Counted from the stretch's first letter, positions 22,396-34,074 are shown. The stretch: DNA of 64,000 bases from Denitratimonas yunnanensis (SeqCode) (GCA_026410415.1 JAPMLR010000010.1:1-64000), one strand, 5' to 3'. Notes: generated by a model not told the origin, from the sequence alone. A program made the numbers and translations.

Positions 22396-23036
22396 CATGC
22401 GCACAATCCGGCATGGAAACGATCCTCACGCTGGCGCCGGTGGTGCCGGTGGTGGTGATCGATACGCTCGACGACGCCGTGCCTCTGGCACGCGCCCTGG
22501 TGCAGGGCGGTCTGCCCGCCATCGAAATCACCTTGCGCACGCCGGTGGCGATGGACGCGGTACGCGCCATCGTCGCCGAGGTGGCCGGCGCGCAGGTCGG
22601 CGTGGGAACCGTGCTGGAGCCGTTGCAATTGCAGGAGGCAAAACGCGCCGGTGCGCGCTTCGCGGTATCGCCCGGTCACACCACGCGTTTGCTCGATGCT
22701 GCCGCAGCGGTGGATCTGCCTTTCCTGCCCGGCATCGCCACCGCCTCGGAAGCCATCACCTTGATCGAGTGCGGTTACCGTTTCGCCAAATTCTTTCCCG
22801 CCGAACCGGCAGGTGGCGCGGCGTATCTTTCCGCGCTGGCATCGCCCTTGCCGCAACTGCGCTTCTGCCCGACCGGCGGCATCACGCTGGACAACGCATC
22901 GCGCTATCTCGCGCTGCCCAACGTGGTGTGCGTAGGCGGCTCATGGATGCTGCCGCGTGATCGGATCCGCGCGAAGGATTGGCCCGCAGTCGTTGCGGCG
23001 AGCCAGGCTGCCGCTGCGCTGGCTGATCGGGGATGA
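22392..23036 (+). CDS. eda: KDPG aldolase (2-dehydro-3-deoxyphosphogluconate aldolase)
   Basis: Splits KDPG into pyruvate and glyceraldehyde-3-phosphate, completing the Entner-Doudoroff route. It is 214 residues. The Schiff-base lysine is in [11 protein letters not shown], and [12 protein letters not shown] and [11 protein letters not shown] are family segments. ATG 22392 overlaps the edd stop by four bases; a second in-frame ATG at 22413 is closer to the usual N-terminus. It is last in the block; no local repressor gene (HexR type) accompanies it. Confidence 0.96.
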   Translation: MTCAQSGMETILTLAPVVPVVVIDTLDDAVPLARALVQGGLPAIEITLRTPVAMDAVRAIVAEVAGAQVGVGTVLEPLQLQEAKRAGARFAVSPGHTTRLLDAAAAVDLPFLPGIATASEAITLIECGYRFAKFFPAEPAGGAAYLSALASPLPQLRFCPTGGITLDNASRYLALPNVVCVGGSWMLPRDRIRAKDWPAVVAASQAAAALADRG

Positions 23037-23037
23037 G

Positions 23038-23958
23038 TCAGTCCGGCAGGCGCTGAAACGGGCAGAAAAACTGCCACGCGGCCTGAAGCTGCGATGCCGG
23101 CGGGAGCACATGTCCGCCGGCAAACGAAGCGAAGTCCAATGTGCTGCCTGATACCCAGCCGGCGTTCGTGAACGCATTCGCATCGGCCTGCACATACGCA
23201 AAGTAGGCGTCACTGTTTCCGACGCGCAGCACGACGGGGATCCGACGCGGCACCTGCGGCAGGAAACTGTTGCAGCCGGGCAGCCCGGTGCCATTGCAGA
23301 CCAGCGCCGGCAACACACCGGCACTGACACCGTAGGCAGCGAAGGTCCGAATGTCCGGCGCGCTGCCGCGCTCCCGCAGCGCCAGGTCGTGCATCACGTG
23401 ACCACCCGCCGAAAAGCCCCATCCGTGGACGCGGCTGAGGTCGATGTCGTAATGCATCGCCATATCCTCGATCACGGCTTTGAACATCGGGTAGTCGCTG
23501 GCCGGCACCCAGCCGCCGCTGGCACCGGATGCCACCGGCGCCACCACGATGAACTGTCCGGCTTGAGCGGTGCCGCTCCACACGTCACGCAGGCCTGATG
23601 CCGCAGCGGGTGCGGTGCCGGCACCGCCGGCGCCATGCAGCACCATCAGCAACGGCACGGCATCGGCAAAGGGATAACCGTTGGGAATGTAGAGGTAGTA
23701 GCTGCGCGCTTGACCGGCCACGGTCACGCTGCGCGTCTGCGCGCCCGGAAAGGCGCCGCCACTGCCCTCTGAAGGCTCCCGATACACCCCGTCACCCGTT
23801 TCGAACCCATCGAAGAACAACGGCAGCGGTGCTTGCCCGCACACCCATGGCGGTAGCCGCCCCGTCGAGACCGCCGACGCCGACAACGGCACGAGCCACG
23901 CCGTCACAACGAGCAAGACAGGGATTGGCGAGGAGAAGAAAGAAGTCATGGCGGTCAC
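23038..23958 (-). CDS. Secreted PHB-depolymerase-type esterase
   Basis: 306 residues with an N-terminal signal peptide ending near SASA. A short segment LPLFFDGFETGD follows, which I recall as a recurrent linker in secreted proteins of this order. The catalytic domain has the oxyanion stretch LLMVLHGAGGAGTAP, the nucleophile elbow GFSAGG, and a late histidine in FAGGHVLPP. This places it in the LpqC/poly(3-hydroxybutyrate)-depolymerase esterase group (alpha/beta hydrolase). Natural substrates could be feruloyl/acetyl esters or PHB oligomers. Cysteines near the end may form disulfides. It is convergent with eda, with only 1 bp between the stops. Confidence 0.82.
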   Translation of the reverse strand: MTAMTSFFSSPIPVLLVVTAWLVPLSASAVSTGRLPPWVCGQAPLPLFFDGFETGDGVYREPSEGSGGAFPGAQTRSVTVAGQARSYYLYIPNGYPFADAVPLLMVLHGAGGAGTAPAAASGLRDVWSGTAQAGQFIVVAPVASGASGGWVPASDYPMFKAVIEDMAMHYDIDLSRVHGWGFSAGGHVMHDLALRERGSAPDIRTFAAYGVSAGVLPALVCNGTGLPGCNSFLPQVPRRIPVVLRVGNSDAYFAYVQADANAFTNAGWVSGSTLDFASFAGGHVLPPASQLQAAWQFFCPFQRLPD

Positions 23959-24055
23959 TGGTCAGAGGTGCGGGTTGGCGACGCAAAGGCGGCATCGGGG
24001 TGAAGTCCGGCATGCATCGTTACGGCCCGCAGCCATCCATCCTGACGGCGACCCG

Positions 24056-25258
24056 ATGACCGGTATCATCGCGGCGATGACCATAGCCCCGCGTTTACCT
24101 CCCTACTCCGACGCACTGACCGGATTGCGCGGTATCGCCGCGCTCTGGGTACTGGTGTTCCACCTCTGGCAGTTCACGGGGGGGCCGCAACTGTCTCTTG
24201 GCCCGATGGATCTCACCCCGCTCGCGGCACGCGGGCATTTCGGCGTCGATCTGTTTTTCGTGCTGTCGGGATATCTCATCGGCGGCGGCTGGGTCATTGC
24301 GCGATTGGGCGGCCCGGTGGTGGCGGTGGGCAGGTTCTGGAAACGGCGTTTCCTGCGCGTGTTTCCCGCCTACTGGGCGCAATGGCTGATACTTGCCATG
24401 CTCGCGTGGCTGTCGGCCAAACCGTTTCCGATGGATGCGACACACGCACTCCTCAGTGTCACGCTCACGTTCAACTTGGTGCAGAACGAGGCTGCGCTCA
24501 ATGCGGTGTGGTGGTCGTTGCCGGTGGAGTGGAATTTCTACGTGATCGCGCCACTGGCGGCGCTGCTGTTCGTCACACGCCGGGCGTTGCCGGCACCGCT
24601 GCTCGCGCTCGTTCTGGCGAGCGTCCTGATCCGCGCGGTGATGTGGTGGTCGCTCCACACCTGGGGCGCCGAGGCGATACCGTTCTACCGCTGGGTGATC
24701 CAGTTGCCGGGACGCATGGACCAGTTCGCGCTCGGCATGCTCGTGGCGCATGCGCTGGCGCTGGGGCGTGGCGGTTCGGAGCGCCTCCTGTTGCTCGGCG
24801 GCGGCGTTGCCACGCTGGTGCTGGTCTGGTTGAGTCATCGTGCCGGCAATGTCGTCGACGGTGCCGTGGCACCCTGGTTGTTCTTCCAGTTCACCCTGTT
24901 CGGATGCGCGTTCGCGGCACTCACTGCCGCCGCCGCACTCTCGCGTTCCTCGTTGGTGACACGCCTGTTGGCGAACCGGCCGCTGGTGTTTGCCGGGACC
25001 ATCAGCTACAGCCTGTACCTGTGGCATTACCCGGCACTGCAATGGATGCGGCAATGGGCGCGGGCGGAAGGCTGGAGCACGGCGGACTGGCGCTGGGCCT
25101 GTGCTGCGGTGGCGCTGAGTCTGGTGTTGGGATGGGTGTCGTATCGACTGGTCGAGCGTCCGTTCTTGCCACAGCGACGGAAGGCGAAGCATGGCGCCGG
25201 ATCCGTTTCCAAGGAATACTCGGGCACTCCCGAACCAATCAGCGAGGACGCACGATGA
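24056..25258 (+). CDS. Acyltransferase family 3 membrane protein (OafA/YrhL-like)
   Basis: About 400 residues with roughly ten membrane segments. It is expected to move acetyl or other acyl groups onto envelope or extracellular carbohydrate. The family start LTGLRGIAALWVLVFH holds the conserved arginine and histidine. FGVDLFFVLSGYLI and RRFLRVFPAYW follow as in acyltransferase-3 proteins, and SYSLYLWHYP lies near the end. ATG 24077 is an alternative start; neither has a good ribosome site. The stop overlaps the next gene as ATGA. Confidence 0.85.
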   Translation: MTGIIAAMTIAPRLPPYSDALTGLRGIAALWVLVFHLWQFTGGPQLSLGPMDLTPLAARGHFGVDLFFVLSGYLIGGGWVIARLGGPVVAVGRFWKRRFLRVFPAYWAQWLILAMLAWLSAKPFPMDATHALLSVTLTFNLVQNEAALNAVWWSLPVEWNFYVIAPLAALLFVTRRALPAPLLALVLASVLIRAVMWWSLHTWGAEAIPFYRWVIQLPGRMDQFALGMLVAHALALGRGGSERLLLLGGGVATLVLVWLSHRAGNVVDGAVAPWLFFQFTLFGCAFAALTAAAALSRSSLVTRLLANRPLVFAGTISYSLYLWHYPALQWMRQWARAEGWSTADWRWACAAVALSLVLGWVSYRLVERPFLPQRRKAKHGAGSVSKEYSGTPEPISEDAR

Positions 25259-25647
25259 ATCCCTGGGTTGCACTGGTGGTGTGGAGCACGGTTTGCCTGT
25301 TGCTGGCGACGACATTCATCGTTGGCCGGGCACGGGCCAGATACGGGGTGAAGGCACCGGCCATCAGCGGTCATCCGGAATTCGAGCGCGCCTATCGCGT
25401 GCAGATGAACACGATCGAGCAGGCGATCATGTTCCTGCCCGCATTCCTCCTGGCTGCCTCGCTCTCGCGCCACGACATCGCCTGCGTGCTCGGTGCGATC
25501 TGGCTGCTGGGGCGAATCGGCTACATCGTTGCCTATCTGCGCAACCCGGCCTCGCGCGGCCCGGCGTTCGTGATTGCGATGCTTGCCTTTGCCGGGCTGC
25601 TGATCCAATCCGCCTGGGGCATTGCATGGCGCTTCATGTTGAGCTGA
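25255..25647 (+). CDS. MAPEG family membrane protein
   Basis: 130 residues, four membrane segments. The MAPEG hallmarks are present: FERAYRVQMNTIEQAIMFLP and RIGYIVAYLRNPASRG. MAPEG proteins include microsomal glutathione transferases, so a glutathione-linked or lipid-hydroperoxide role is possible. Start ATG 25255 has GAGG 7 bp upstream and overlaps the acyltransferase stop by four bases, so the two are coupled. Confidence 0.87.
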   Translation: MNPWVALVVWSTVCLLLATTFIVGRARARYGVKAPAISGHPEFERAYRVQMNTIEQAIMFLPAFLLAASLSRHDIACVLGAIWLLGRIGYIVAYLRNPASRGPAFVIAMLAFAGLLIQSAWGIAWRFMLS

Positions 25648-25741
25648 TCGCGACAGGGGAAATCTGCACCGGGCTGCCGAATTCAGGCGTGATTCCCCCC
25701 TATATCCGAACACTGGTGATCCCTGCTCCGGAGCAAGGCCC

Positions 25742-26455
25742 ATGACCGACAAGACCGCCGTCAGCCGTTTCATCCGCCCACGCAACGCGCGCAGTGGCCT
25801 GGCCCAATCGCTGCTCGATGTCGCCGGCAAGGTGCCACCTTCGCGAGTGCGACGCAGCAATACGCCACAAGACTGCGCCCGCGCCATCGCACGCAAGGCA
25901 ACGCTGAAAGCCTCGGCCATGGCCGGCGCACTGGCACTGCCACCCGGCGCACTGGGCTGGGTGACCATCGCGCCGGAGCTTTATGCGGTGTGGAAGATGC
26001 AGGCGCAGATGGTGAGCGACATCGCCGCCTGCCATGGCCGACACACGCAACTGCGGCGCGAGGAAATGCTGTATTGCCTGTTCCAGCACACCGCTGCCGG
26101 CGCCTTCCGCGACATCGTGATCCAGATCGGCGAGCGCTACATCGTGCGCCAGACGCCGCTCTCGGCGCTCTACGCCATCGCCAACAAGATCGCCTTGCGC
26201 CTCGCGCAACGCAGCATCACCCGCGCCGGCACGCGCTGGCTGCCGCTCGCCGGCGCGGCGATTGTGGCCGGCTTCGTGTTGCTGGATACACGCCGCGTGG
26301 CGGCCACGGCCATCGCACTGTTCGGCAGCGAAGTGCAGTACGAAGGCGAAGTGATCGAGGCCGATGCGGCGCCGGTTCCGGTGGCGAAGAAGAAAAAGTC
26401 CTCCACCGCGCCGCGCAAGCCGCGCCAGCGCCGTTCCGGCGCCACCGGTTCCTGA
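25742..26455 (+). CDS. EcsC-like hypothetical protein with basic C-terminal tail
   Basis: 237 residues. The middle part (GALALPPGALGWVTIAPEL then AVWKMQAQMVSDIAA) resembles EcsC-family membrane-associated proteins. A hydrophobic helix lies near residues 165-182 (LPLAGAAIVAGFVLLDT). The last 25 residues are a lysine/arginine/serine tail starting VAKKKKSSTAPRKPRQRR, which could bind nucleic acid or acidic lipid. Function unknown. It stands alone between the MAPEG gene and putA. Confidence 0.7.
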   Translation: MTDKTAVSRFIRPRNARSGLAQSLLDVAGKVPPSRVRRSNTPQDCARAIARKATLKASAMAGALALPPGALGWVTIAPELYAVWKMQAQMVSDIAACHGRHTQLRREEMLYCLFQHTAAGAFRDIVIQIGERYIVRQTPLSALYAIANKIALRLAQRSITRAGTRWLPLAGAAIVAGFVLLDTRRVAATAIALFGSEVQYEGEVIEADAAPVPVAKKKKSSTAPRKPRQRRSGATGS

Positions 26456-26609
26456 ATCGGGCGGCGATTTCCCGATCTCTGTGCCGATTACCCTGCTGGA
26501 TGCGTGAAATCCGCATCCAGCACCCCTGATCCGGCGCCGTTCCACAACAGCACGGCAAGCTCCGCTCTACAATGCCGCCCGCACGCGGCACATGTCGTCG
26601 GAGAATCGT

Positions 26610-29600
26610 GTGAAACCCATCCTCAGCCCCGAACTTCCGCCCGCCGGCTCATCGCTGGCGGCCCTGACCGGCCTCTATGCCGCCGACGAAGGCGCGCATC
26701 TGGCCACCCTGCTGGAGCAGGCCCGGGTCGATCCCGAAGCGCAGACTGCCATCCAGAAAACCGCCGAGGCACTGGTACTGCGCGTTCGTGCCAAGGCCGA
26801 GGATCAGGGCGCCATCGAAGCCTTCATGCGCGAGTACGACCTTTCCAGCGAGGAAGGCGTGCTGCTGATGTGCGTGGCCGAAGCGCTGTTGCGTATTCCC
26901 GATCAGGACACTGCCGACAAACTCATCCGCGACAAACTCGGCGATGCCGATTGGGAAGGCCATCTGGGCCAAAGCGATTCGGTGCTGGTGAACGCCTCCA
27001 CCTGGGGCCTGATGCTGACCGGCAAGCTGGTGAATCTGGCCGATGCCACCCGTCGCAGTTTCGGTGATGCGCTGCGGCGTCTGGTTGGCCGCGCCGGCGA
27101 GCCGGTAATCCGCCTTGCGGTGCGGCAGGCGATGCGCATCATGGGGCATCAGTTCGTCATGGGCCGCAGCATCGAGGAAGCGCTCAAGCGCGCGCGCAAA
27201 GGCGGCAATGCGGCCTATCGCCATTCCTACGACATGCTCGGCGAAGCGGCGCTGACACAAGCCGATGCGGATCGCTACTTCGAGGCGTACCGGCAGGCGA
27301 TTCTCGCCATCGGCCGCAGCGGCCCGAACGGCAACTTCGTCGGCAGCGATGTGTTCGCCGCGCCGAGCATCTCGATCAAGCTCTCCGCGCTGCATCCGCG
27401 CTATGAAGTGGCCAAGCGCGCCCGGGTGATGGCCGAGCTGGCGCCACGCGTGCTGCAACTGGCGCAACTGGCCAAGGCGCAAGGCATCGGTTACACCATC
27501 GACGCCGAAGAGGCGGATCGGCTGGAGCTGAGCCTGGAGCTGATCGAACGCGTCTACAGCGATGCCTCGCTGCAAGGCTGGGACGGCCTGGGTCTGGCCG
27601 TGCAGGCCTACCAGAAGCGCACGCTCGCCACGCTGGATTGGCTGATCGCGCTGGCACGTCGCGTCGGTCGCCGTATTCCGGTGCGTCTGGTGAAGGGCGC
27701 CTATTGGGATTCGGAGATCAAGCGCGCACAGGTCGATGGCCACGCCAGCTATCCGGTGTTCACGCGCAAGCCCAATACCGACGTGAGCTATCTGGCCTGC
27801 GCACGCAAGATGCTGGCCGCCACCGATGCGCTGTATCCGATGTTCGCGAGTCACAACGCACAGACCATTGCCGCGGTCAACGAGTTTGCCCGCCTCGCAC
27901 TGGGCAAGAGCGGCGGCGGCGAATCGGCCCCCTACGAGTTCCAGCGCCTGCATGGCATGGGGCAAGACCTGCACGATGAAGTGGTCTCGCCGAACGCGCT
28001 CGATACCCCGTGCCGCGTCTATGCTCCGGTCGGCAGCCACGAAGACTTGCTGCCGTATCTGGTGCGCCGCCTGCTGGAAAACGGCGCCAACTCCAGCTTC
28101 GTCAACCGCATCACCGATCCTGCCATCGCGCCGGCCGATCTGGTGGCCGACCCGGTCGCCACCGTTACCGGCTTCGATTTCAAACCCCACCCTCGCATCC
28201 CGCAACCTGCCGTGCTGTACGGCGAAGAAAGGAAGAACTCCATGGGCGTCAATCTCGCCAACGACGACGAACTTCGTCGTCTCGCCGCTGAGGTCAATGC
28301 AGCGGTCACGCCGTGGCAGGCCGCACCGCTGGTGCCCGGCGCGCAGTTGTCGGGCACGGCGCAAGCCGTGACCAATCCGGCAGACCGGCGCGAGCAGGTC
28401 GGCAGCTGGCAGGCCGCCGATGCCGCCACGGTGGAACGTGCACTGGTCAATGCGGTAACGGCACAACCAGCTTGGGATGCCTTGCCCGCCACCTCGCGCG
28501 CCAAGCTGCTCGATCACGCTGCGGATCTGTTGCAAAAACGCCTGCCGCAGTACGTCGCGCTGTGCGTGAAAGAGGCCGGCAAGACCTTGCCCGACGCCAT
28601 TGCCGAAGTGCGCGAAGCGGTGGATTTCCTGCGCTACTACGCCCAGCAGGCGCGTCAGCATCTGGCCCAGCCGGAAACCCTGCCCGGCCCGACCGGCGAA
28701 TCGAATCAATTGTTCCTGCACGGGCGCGGCGTATTCGTCTGCATCAGTCCGTGGAACTTCCCGCTGGCGATTTTCACCGGGCAGATTGCCGCAGCTCTGG
28801 TGGCCGGCAACAGCGTCATCGCCAAACCGGCCGAACAGACCAACCTCGTCGGTTTCGCCATGACTGCGCTGCTGCACGAAGCCGGCGTGCCCGCCGATGT
28901 GCTCCAGTTCGTGCCCGGCGATGGCGCCACCGTGGGCGCTGCGCTGACCGCCGATGCGCGCGTCGCCGGTGTCGCCTTCACCGGTTCCACCGAAACCGCC
29001 CGCGCCATCAATCGCGCATTGGCGGCGCGCGATGCCGCGATCGCCGTGTTGATCGCCGAAACCGGCGGCCAGAACGCCCTGATCGCCGATTCTTCGGCCC
29101 TGCCCGAACAGCTCGTCAAGGATGCGATCCAGGGCGCATTCGGCTCCGCCGGCCAGCGCTGCTCGGCCACGCGCATCCTGTTCGTGCAGCGCGACATCGC
29201 CGACAAGGTGGTGCGCATGCTGGCCGGCGCGATGGCAGAACTGACGGTGGGCGATCCCGGCCTGTTTTCGACCGACATCGGGCCGGTGATCGATGGCGAC
29301 GCGCTCGCGATGCTGGAAGCCCACGCCGCCCGCATGGACCAGGAAGCCACATCGATTGCCCGCGTCACGCTCGGCGAGGATGCCGCACACGGCACCTTCT
29401 TCGCGCCGCGCGCCTACGAGATCGACGGTCTGGCCCGCCTGCAGCGCGAAATCTTCGGCCCGGTGCTGCACGTGATCCGCTACGACGCCGACAAGCTGGA
29501 CGCGGTGATCGACGCGATCAACGCCTCCGGCTACGGCCTGACACTCGGCATCCACAGCCGCATCGACGAAACCGTCGAGAAGATTTCCCGTCGCGTGCGC

Positions 29601-29798
29601 GCCGGCAACTGCTACGTCAATCGCAACATGATCGGCGCAGTGGTCGGGGTGCAGCCGTTCGGCGGAGAAGGGTTGTCCGGCACCGGCCCCAAGGCCGGCG
29701 GACCGCACTACCTCGCCCGCTTCTGCACCGAACGCACGCTGACGATCAATACCACGGCAGCAGGCGGCAATGCCTCGTTGCTGACATTGGAGGATTGA
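26610..29798 (+). CDS. putA: Bifunctional proline dehydrogenase / P5C dehydrogenase
   Basis: Oxidises proline to glutamate in two steps, FAD- then NAD+-dependent, at the inner membrane. It is 1062 residues from GTG 26610, preferred because GGAGA lies 5 bp upstream; ATG 26592 would add six residues without a ribosome site. The N-terminal half is the proline dehydrogenase barrel (RIPVRLVKGAYWDSEIKRAQ, MFASHNAQT). The C-terminal half is an aldehyde dehydrogenase with FTGSTETAR, catalytic glutamate in IAETGGQN and cysteine 851 in GQRCSATR. There is no N-terminal ribbon-helix-helix domain, so it cannot act as its own repressor like E. coli PutA. A hairpin terminator follows. Confidence 0.96.
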   Translation: MKPILSPELPPAGSSLAALTGLYAADEGAHLATLLEQARVDPEAQTAIQKTAEALVLRVRAKAEDQGAIEAFMREYDLSSEEGVLLMCVAEALLRIPDQDTADKLIRDKLGDADWEGHLGQSDSVLVNASTWGLMLTGKLVNLADATRRSFGDALRRLVGRAGEPVIRLAVRQAMRIMGHQFVMGRSIEEALKRARKGGNAAYRHSYDMLGEAALTQADADRYFEAYRQAILAIGRSGPNGNFVGSDVFAAPSISIKLSALHPRYEVAKRARVMAELAPRVLQLAQLAKAQGIGYTIDAEEADRLELSLELIERVYSDASLQGWDGLGLAVQAYQKRTLATLDWLIALARRVGRRIPVRLVKGAYWDSEIKRAQVDGHASYPVFTRKPNTDVSYLACARKMLAATDALYPMFASHNAQTIAAVNEFARLALGKSGGGESAPYEFQRLHGMGQDLHDEVVSPNALDTPCRVYAPVGSHEDLLPYLVRRLLENGANSSFVNRITDPAIAPADLVADPVATVTGFDFKPHPRIPQPAVLYGEERKNSMGVNLANDDELRRLAAEVNAAVTPWQAAPLVPGAQLSGTAQAVTNPADRREQVGSWQAADAATVERALVNAVTAQPAWDALPATSRAKLLDHAADLLQKRLPQYVALCVKEAGKTLPDAIAEVREAVDFLRYYAQQARQHLAQPETLPGPTGESNQLFLHGRGVFVCISPWNFPLAIFTGQIAAALVAGNSVIAKPAEQTNLVGFAMTALLHEAGVPADVLQFVPGDGATVGAALTADARVAGVAFTGSTETARAINRALAARDAAIAVLIAETGGQNALIADSSALPEQLVKDAIQGAFGSAGQRCSATRILFVQRDIADKVVRMLAGAMAELTVGDPGLFSTDIGPVIDGDALAMLEAHAARMDQEATSIARVTLGEDAAHGTFFAPRAYEIDGLARLQREIFGPVLHVIRYDADKLDAVIDAINASGYGLTLGIHSRIDETVEKISRRVRAGNCYVNRNMIGAVVGVQPFGGEGLSGTGPKAGGPHYLARFCTERTLTINTTAAGGNASLLTLED

Positions 29799-29804
29799 GC
29801 CACG

Positions 29805-29832
29805 GCGCCAGCGGTACACCCGCTGGCGCTTT
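29805..29832 (+). terminator. Probable terminator after putA
   Basis: A perfect 10-bp stem (GCGCCAGCGG / CCGCTGGCGC) with a 5-nt loop, but only three T follow. The stem is strong and the tail weak. Confidence 0.55.
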
Positions 29833-29918
29833 CCGTCGGCCGATGAGGTCAGGCGTTGCGTCATTCACTCACGCAATGCCTGACCTGTTGCGTTCCGTTG
29901 GGTGCGGCGTGCCGATGC

Positions 29919-30491
29919 TCAGTTGCCGCGCGGCAACACTGTCAGCACGCGCTCGATGAACCGGTGGAATTCTTCGAGATAGCCGGCGAGGAATTTCGCG
30001 GTGCCCGCATCGGCGATCTCGCCGTTCTGGTCGAGCATGCCGTCCTTGAACTGGATGTAGACCTCGGGTGAATTCATCTGCGGCGAGTTCAGGAAGCCCA
30101 GAATGCTGCGCAGATGCTGCTGTCCCACCGCGGTGCCGATCGCACCTGGCGAGGTGCCGATCACGCCCGACGGGATGTGCGCGAACGAGTTGGTGCCCCA
30201 GGGGCGGCTGGCCCAATCCAGCGCGTTCTTCAGCGCGCCCGGGATGGAGCGGTTGTACTCCGGGGTGATGATCAGGATCGCATCCGACGATTCGATCGCC
30301 TTCTTGAAGTCGCGTCCGACCTGCGGGTAGTCGGCGTCGTGGTCGTAGCTGTAGAGCGGCAGATCCCCGAACGGGATCTCCTTGAACTTCAGCTGTTCCG
30401 GCGCGAGCTTGAACAGCGCGTTGGCCAGCTTGCGGTTGATCGATTCCTTCGCGAGGCTGCCGATCAGGTAGCCGACGTTGTAAGTTCTCAC
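29919..30491 (-). CDS. NADPH-dependent FMN reductase (ChrR/YieF-like)
   Basis: Cytoplasmic flavodoxin-fold reductase of 190 residues. The FMN phosphate loop is GSLAKESINRKLA, and the isoalloxazine-contact segment TPEYNRSIPGALKNALDW is diagnostic. Relatives reduce quinones, azo dyes or chromate by two-electron transfer and limit redox cycling. The frame extends upstream to an ATG at 30548, but GTG 30491 has AAAAAGGAG at ideal distance and begins VRTYNVGYLIGSL, like the family. Confidence 0.92.
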   Translation of the reverse strand: MRTYNVGYLIGSLAKESINRKLANALFKLAPEQLKFKEIPFGDLPLYSYDHDADYPQVGRDFKKAIESSDAILIITPEYNRSIPGALKNALDWASRPWGTNSFAHIPSGVIGTSPGAIGTAVGQQHLRSILGFLNSPQMNSPEVYIQFKDGMLDQNGEIADAGTAKFLAGYLEEFHRFIERVLTVLPRGN

Positions 30492-30644
30492 GTTGCTCTC
30501 CTTTTTGCTGGATGGCACCCGGCACGGATGCCGAGAGGGTGGAATCACGCACTTCGCCGACCTCTGCCTGGCGGCCGGGTTTGATGCTACGCCACGCTGA
30601 CCGACGCAGATGAATGACCGCGCAGCGGTCCGCGGCGATCATGA

Positions 30645-33044
<2,400 letters not shown>

Positions 33045-33045
33045 C

Positions 33046-33402
33046 ATGGATATCTTCAAACGCTTCCACATCGAAGCTGCACACCGCCTGCCGAACGTAC
33101 CGGCAGGGCACAAGTGTGCCCGCCTGCACGGGCATTCCTTCCTCGTGGAAATCCACGTTTCCGGCGAACCAGGGCCGGAGACCGGCTGGATCATGGACTT
33201 CACCGACATCAAACGCGCCTTCCAGCCGATCCACGACCGGCTCGACCATCACTACCTCAACGAGGTGCCGGGGCTGGAAAATCCCACCAGCGAGAACCTC
33301 GCGCGCTGGATCTGGGACCAGCTCGCACCCGACCTGCCGCAGTTGTCCCGCGTGGTGGTGCATGAAACCTGCACCTCGGGCTGCGTGTATCGCGGGCCAT
33401 AG
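33046..33402 (+). CDS. queD: 6-carboxy-5,6,7,8-tetrahydropterin synthase
   Basis: Second enzyme of queuosine/7-deazaguanine synthesis. It converts dihydroneopterin triphosphate to 6-carboxytetrahydropterin. It is 118 residues. Zinc ligands His13, His28 and His30 and the catalytic Cys24 are seen in the CARLHGH motif. LDHHYLNE and [11 protein letters not shown] follow as in the family. It starts one base after the DPP-IV stop, so it is probably read with it, although no functional link is obvious. Confidence 0.95.
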   Translation: MDIFKRFHIEAAHRLPNVPAGHKCARLHGHSFLVEIHVSGEPGPETGWIMDFTDIKRAFQPIHDRLDHHYLNEVPGLENPTSENLARWIWDQLAPDLPQLSRVVVHETCTSGCVYRGP

Positions 33403-33544
33403 CAGACATCCTGAGGCATGAGCGGCACTGGCATGTTCCATGCTGAATTCTGATGCATCGCGGCACCCCTAAAGATCGAACAATATTCAATAAAAATCAA
33501 TTAGATAAGAACAACAACAGGAAAGCATGTAGCGAGGCTTTCGC

Positions 33545-33570
33545 AATTTTTGTTGCATTGCACAAAAATT
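33545..33570. promoter_or_regulatory. AT-rich palindrome in the phasin promoter region (candidate operator)
   Basis: AATTTTTGT (33545-33553) and ACAAAAATT (33562-33570) form a perfect 9-bp inverted repeat around TGCATTGC, 46 bp ahead of the phasin start. The TGCATTGCA core resembles TGC/GCA-type sites bound by the PHA regulator PhaR. A possible -35 TTGCAT (33553-33558) and -10 TAGGGT (33576-33581), 17 bp apart, overlap it, which would suit repression. The surrounding 33460-33570 is markedly AT-rich for this genome. Confidence 0.55.
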
Positions 33571-33616
33571 TGCCTTAGGGTGTCACCACGATCCAACCAC
33601 CCGAAGGGAAACTGAC

Positions 33617-34009
33617 ATGTCCGATCTGTTCGCCAACAATCCGTTCGCCTCTGCGGCCCGCCAGTTTGCCCAGTCGGCACTGCAGGCCAACACCCTTGCG
33701 CTCCAGGGCTTCGAGCGCATCATCAACCTCCAGCTGAAGTCGGCTGAAGCCGGCGTCAAGTCGTCGGTGGCCTTCCTGAGCGAAGCCTCCGAAGTGACCG
33801 ACCTCGACACTGCCAAGGCCATCTGGCCAAAGGGCGTGGCCTTGGTGAAGGACTCTTCCGAGCAGATCTATTCCACCAATCAGGAAGTGCTGGGCCAGGC
33901 GCTCAAGACGTCCGAGGCGATCGGCCAGCTCTTCCGCAACCAGTTCCAGGCCACCAACGACAGCTTGACCAAGGCGGCCGCCAAGGCCAGCAAGTCCGCT
34001 TCGGCCTGA
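33617..34009 (+). CDS. Phasin family protein
   Basis: 130-residue helical protein of the phasin family (PhaP type). Phasins coat polyhydroxyalkanoate granules. The sequence shows MSDLFANNPFASAARQFAQS, an amphipathic repeat through FERIINLQLKSAEAGVKSSV, and an alanine/serine/lysine-rich end. There is no signal peptide and no membrane segment. AAGGGA precedes the start. A consensus terminator follows. No PHA synthase or phaR gene lies nearby, so the granule system must be elsewhere. Confidence 0.88.
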   Translation: MSDLFANNPFASAARQFAQSALQANTLALQGFERIINLQLKSAEAGVKSSVAFLSEASEVTDLDTAKAIWPKGVALVKDSSEQIYSTNQEVLGQALKTSEAIGQLFRNQFQATNDSLTKAAAKASKSASA

Positions 34010-34074
34010 TCCGGATTCAACGAGGCAAGCACGTCGCCGCCCTCCCTCCCTCAATTAGCGGCGACGTTTTATCA

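Noticed and set aside
20353..22404. 683-residue open frame antisense to edd
   Set aside because: Shadow of edd third-position GC; no motif.
26649..29864. 1071-residue open frame antisense to putA
   Set aside because: It mirrors the putA codon pattern, has no recognisable domain, and putA itself is unambiguous.
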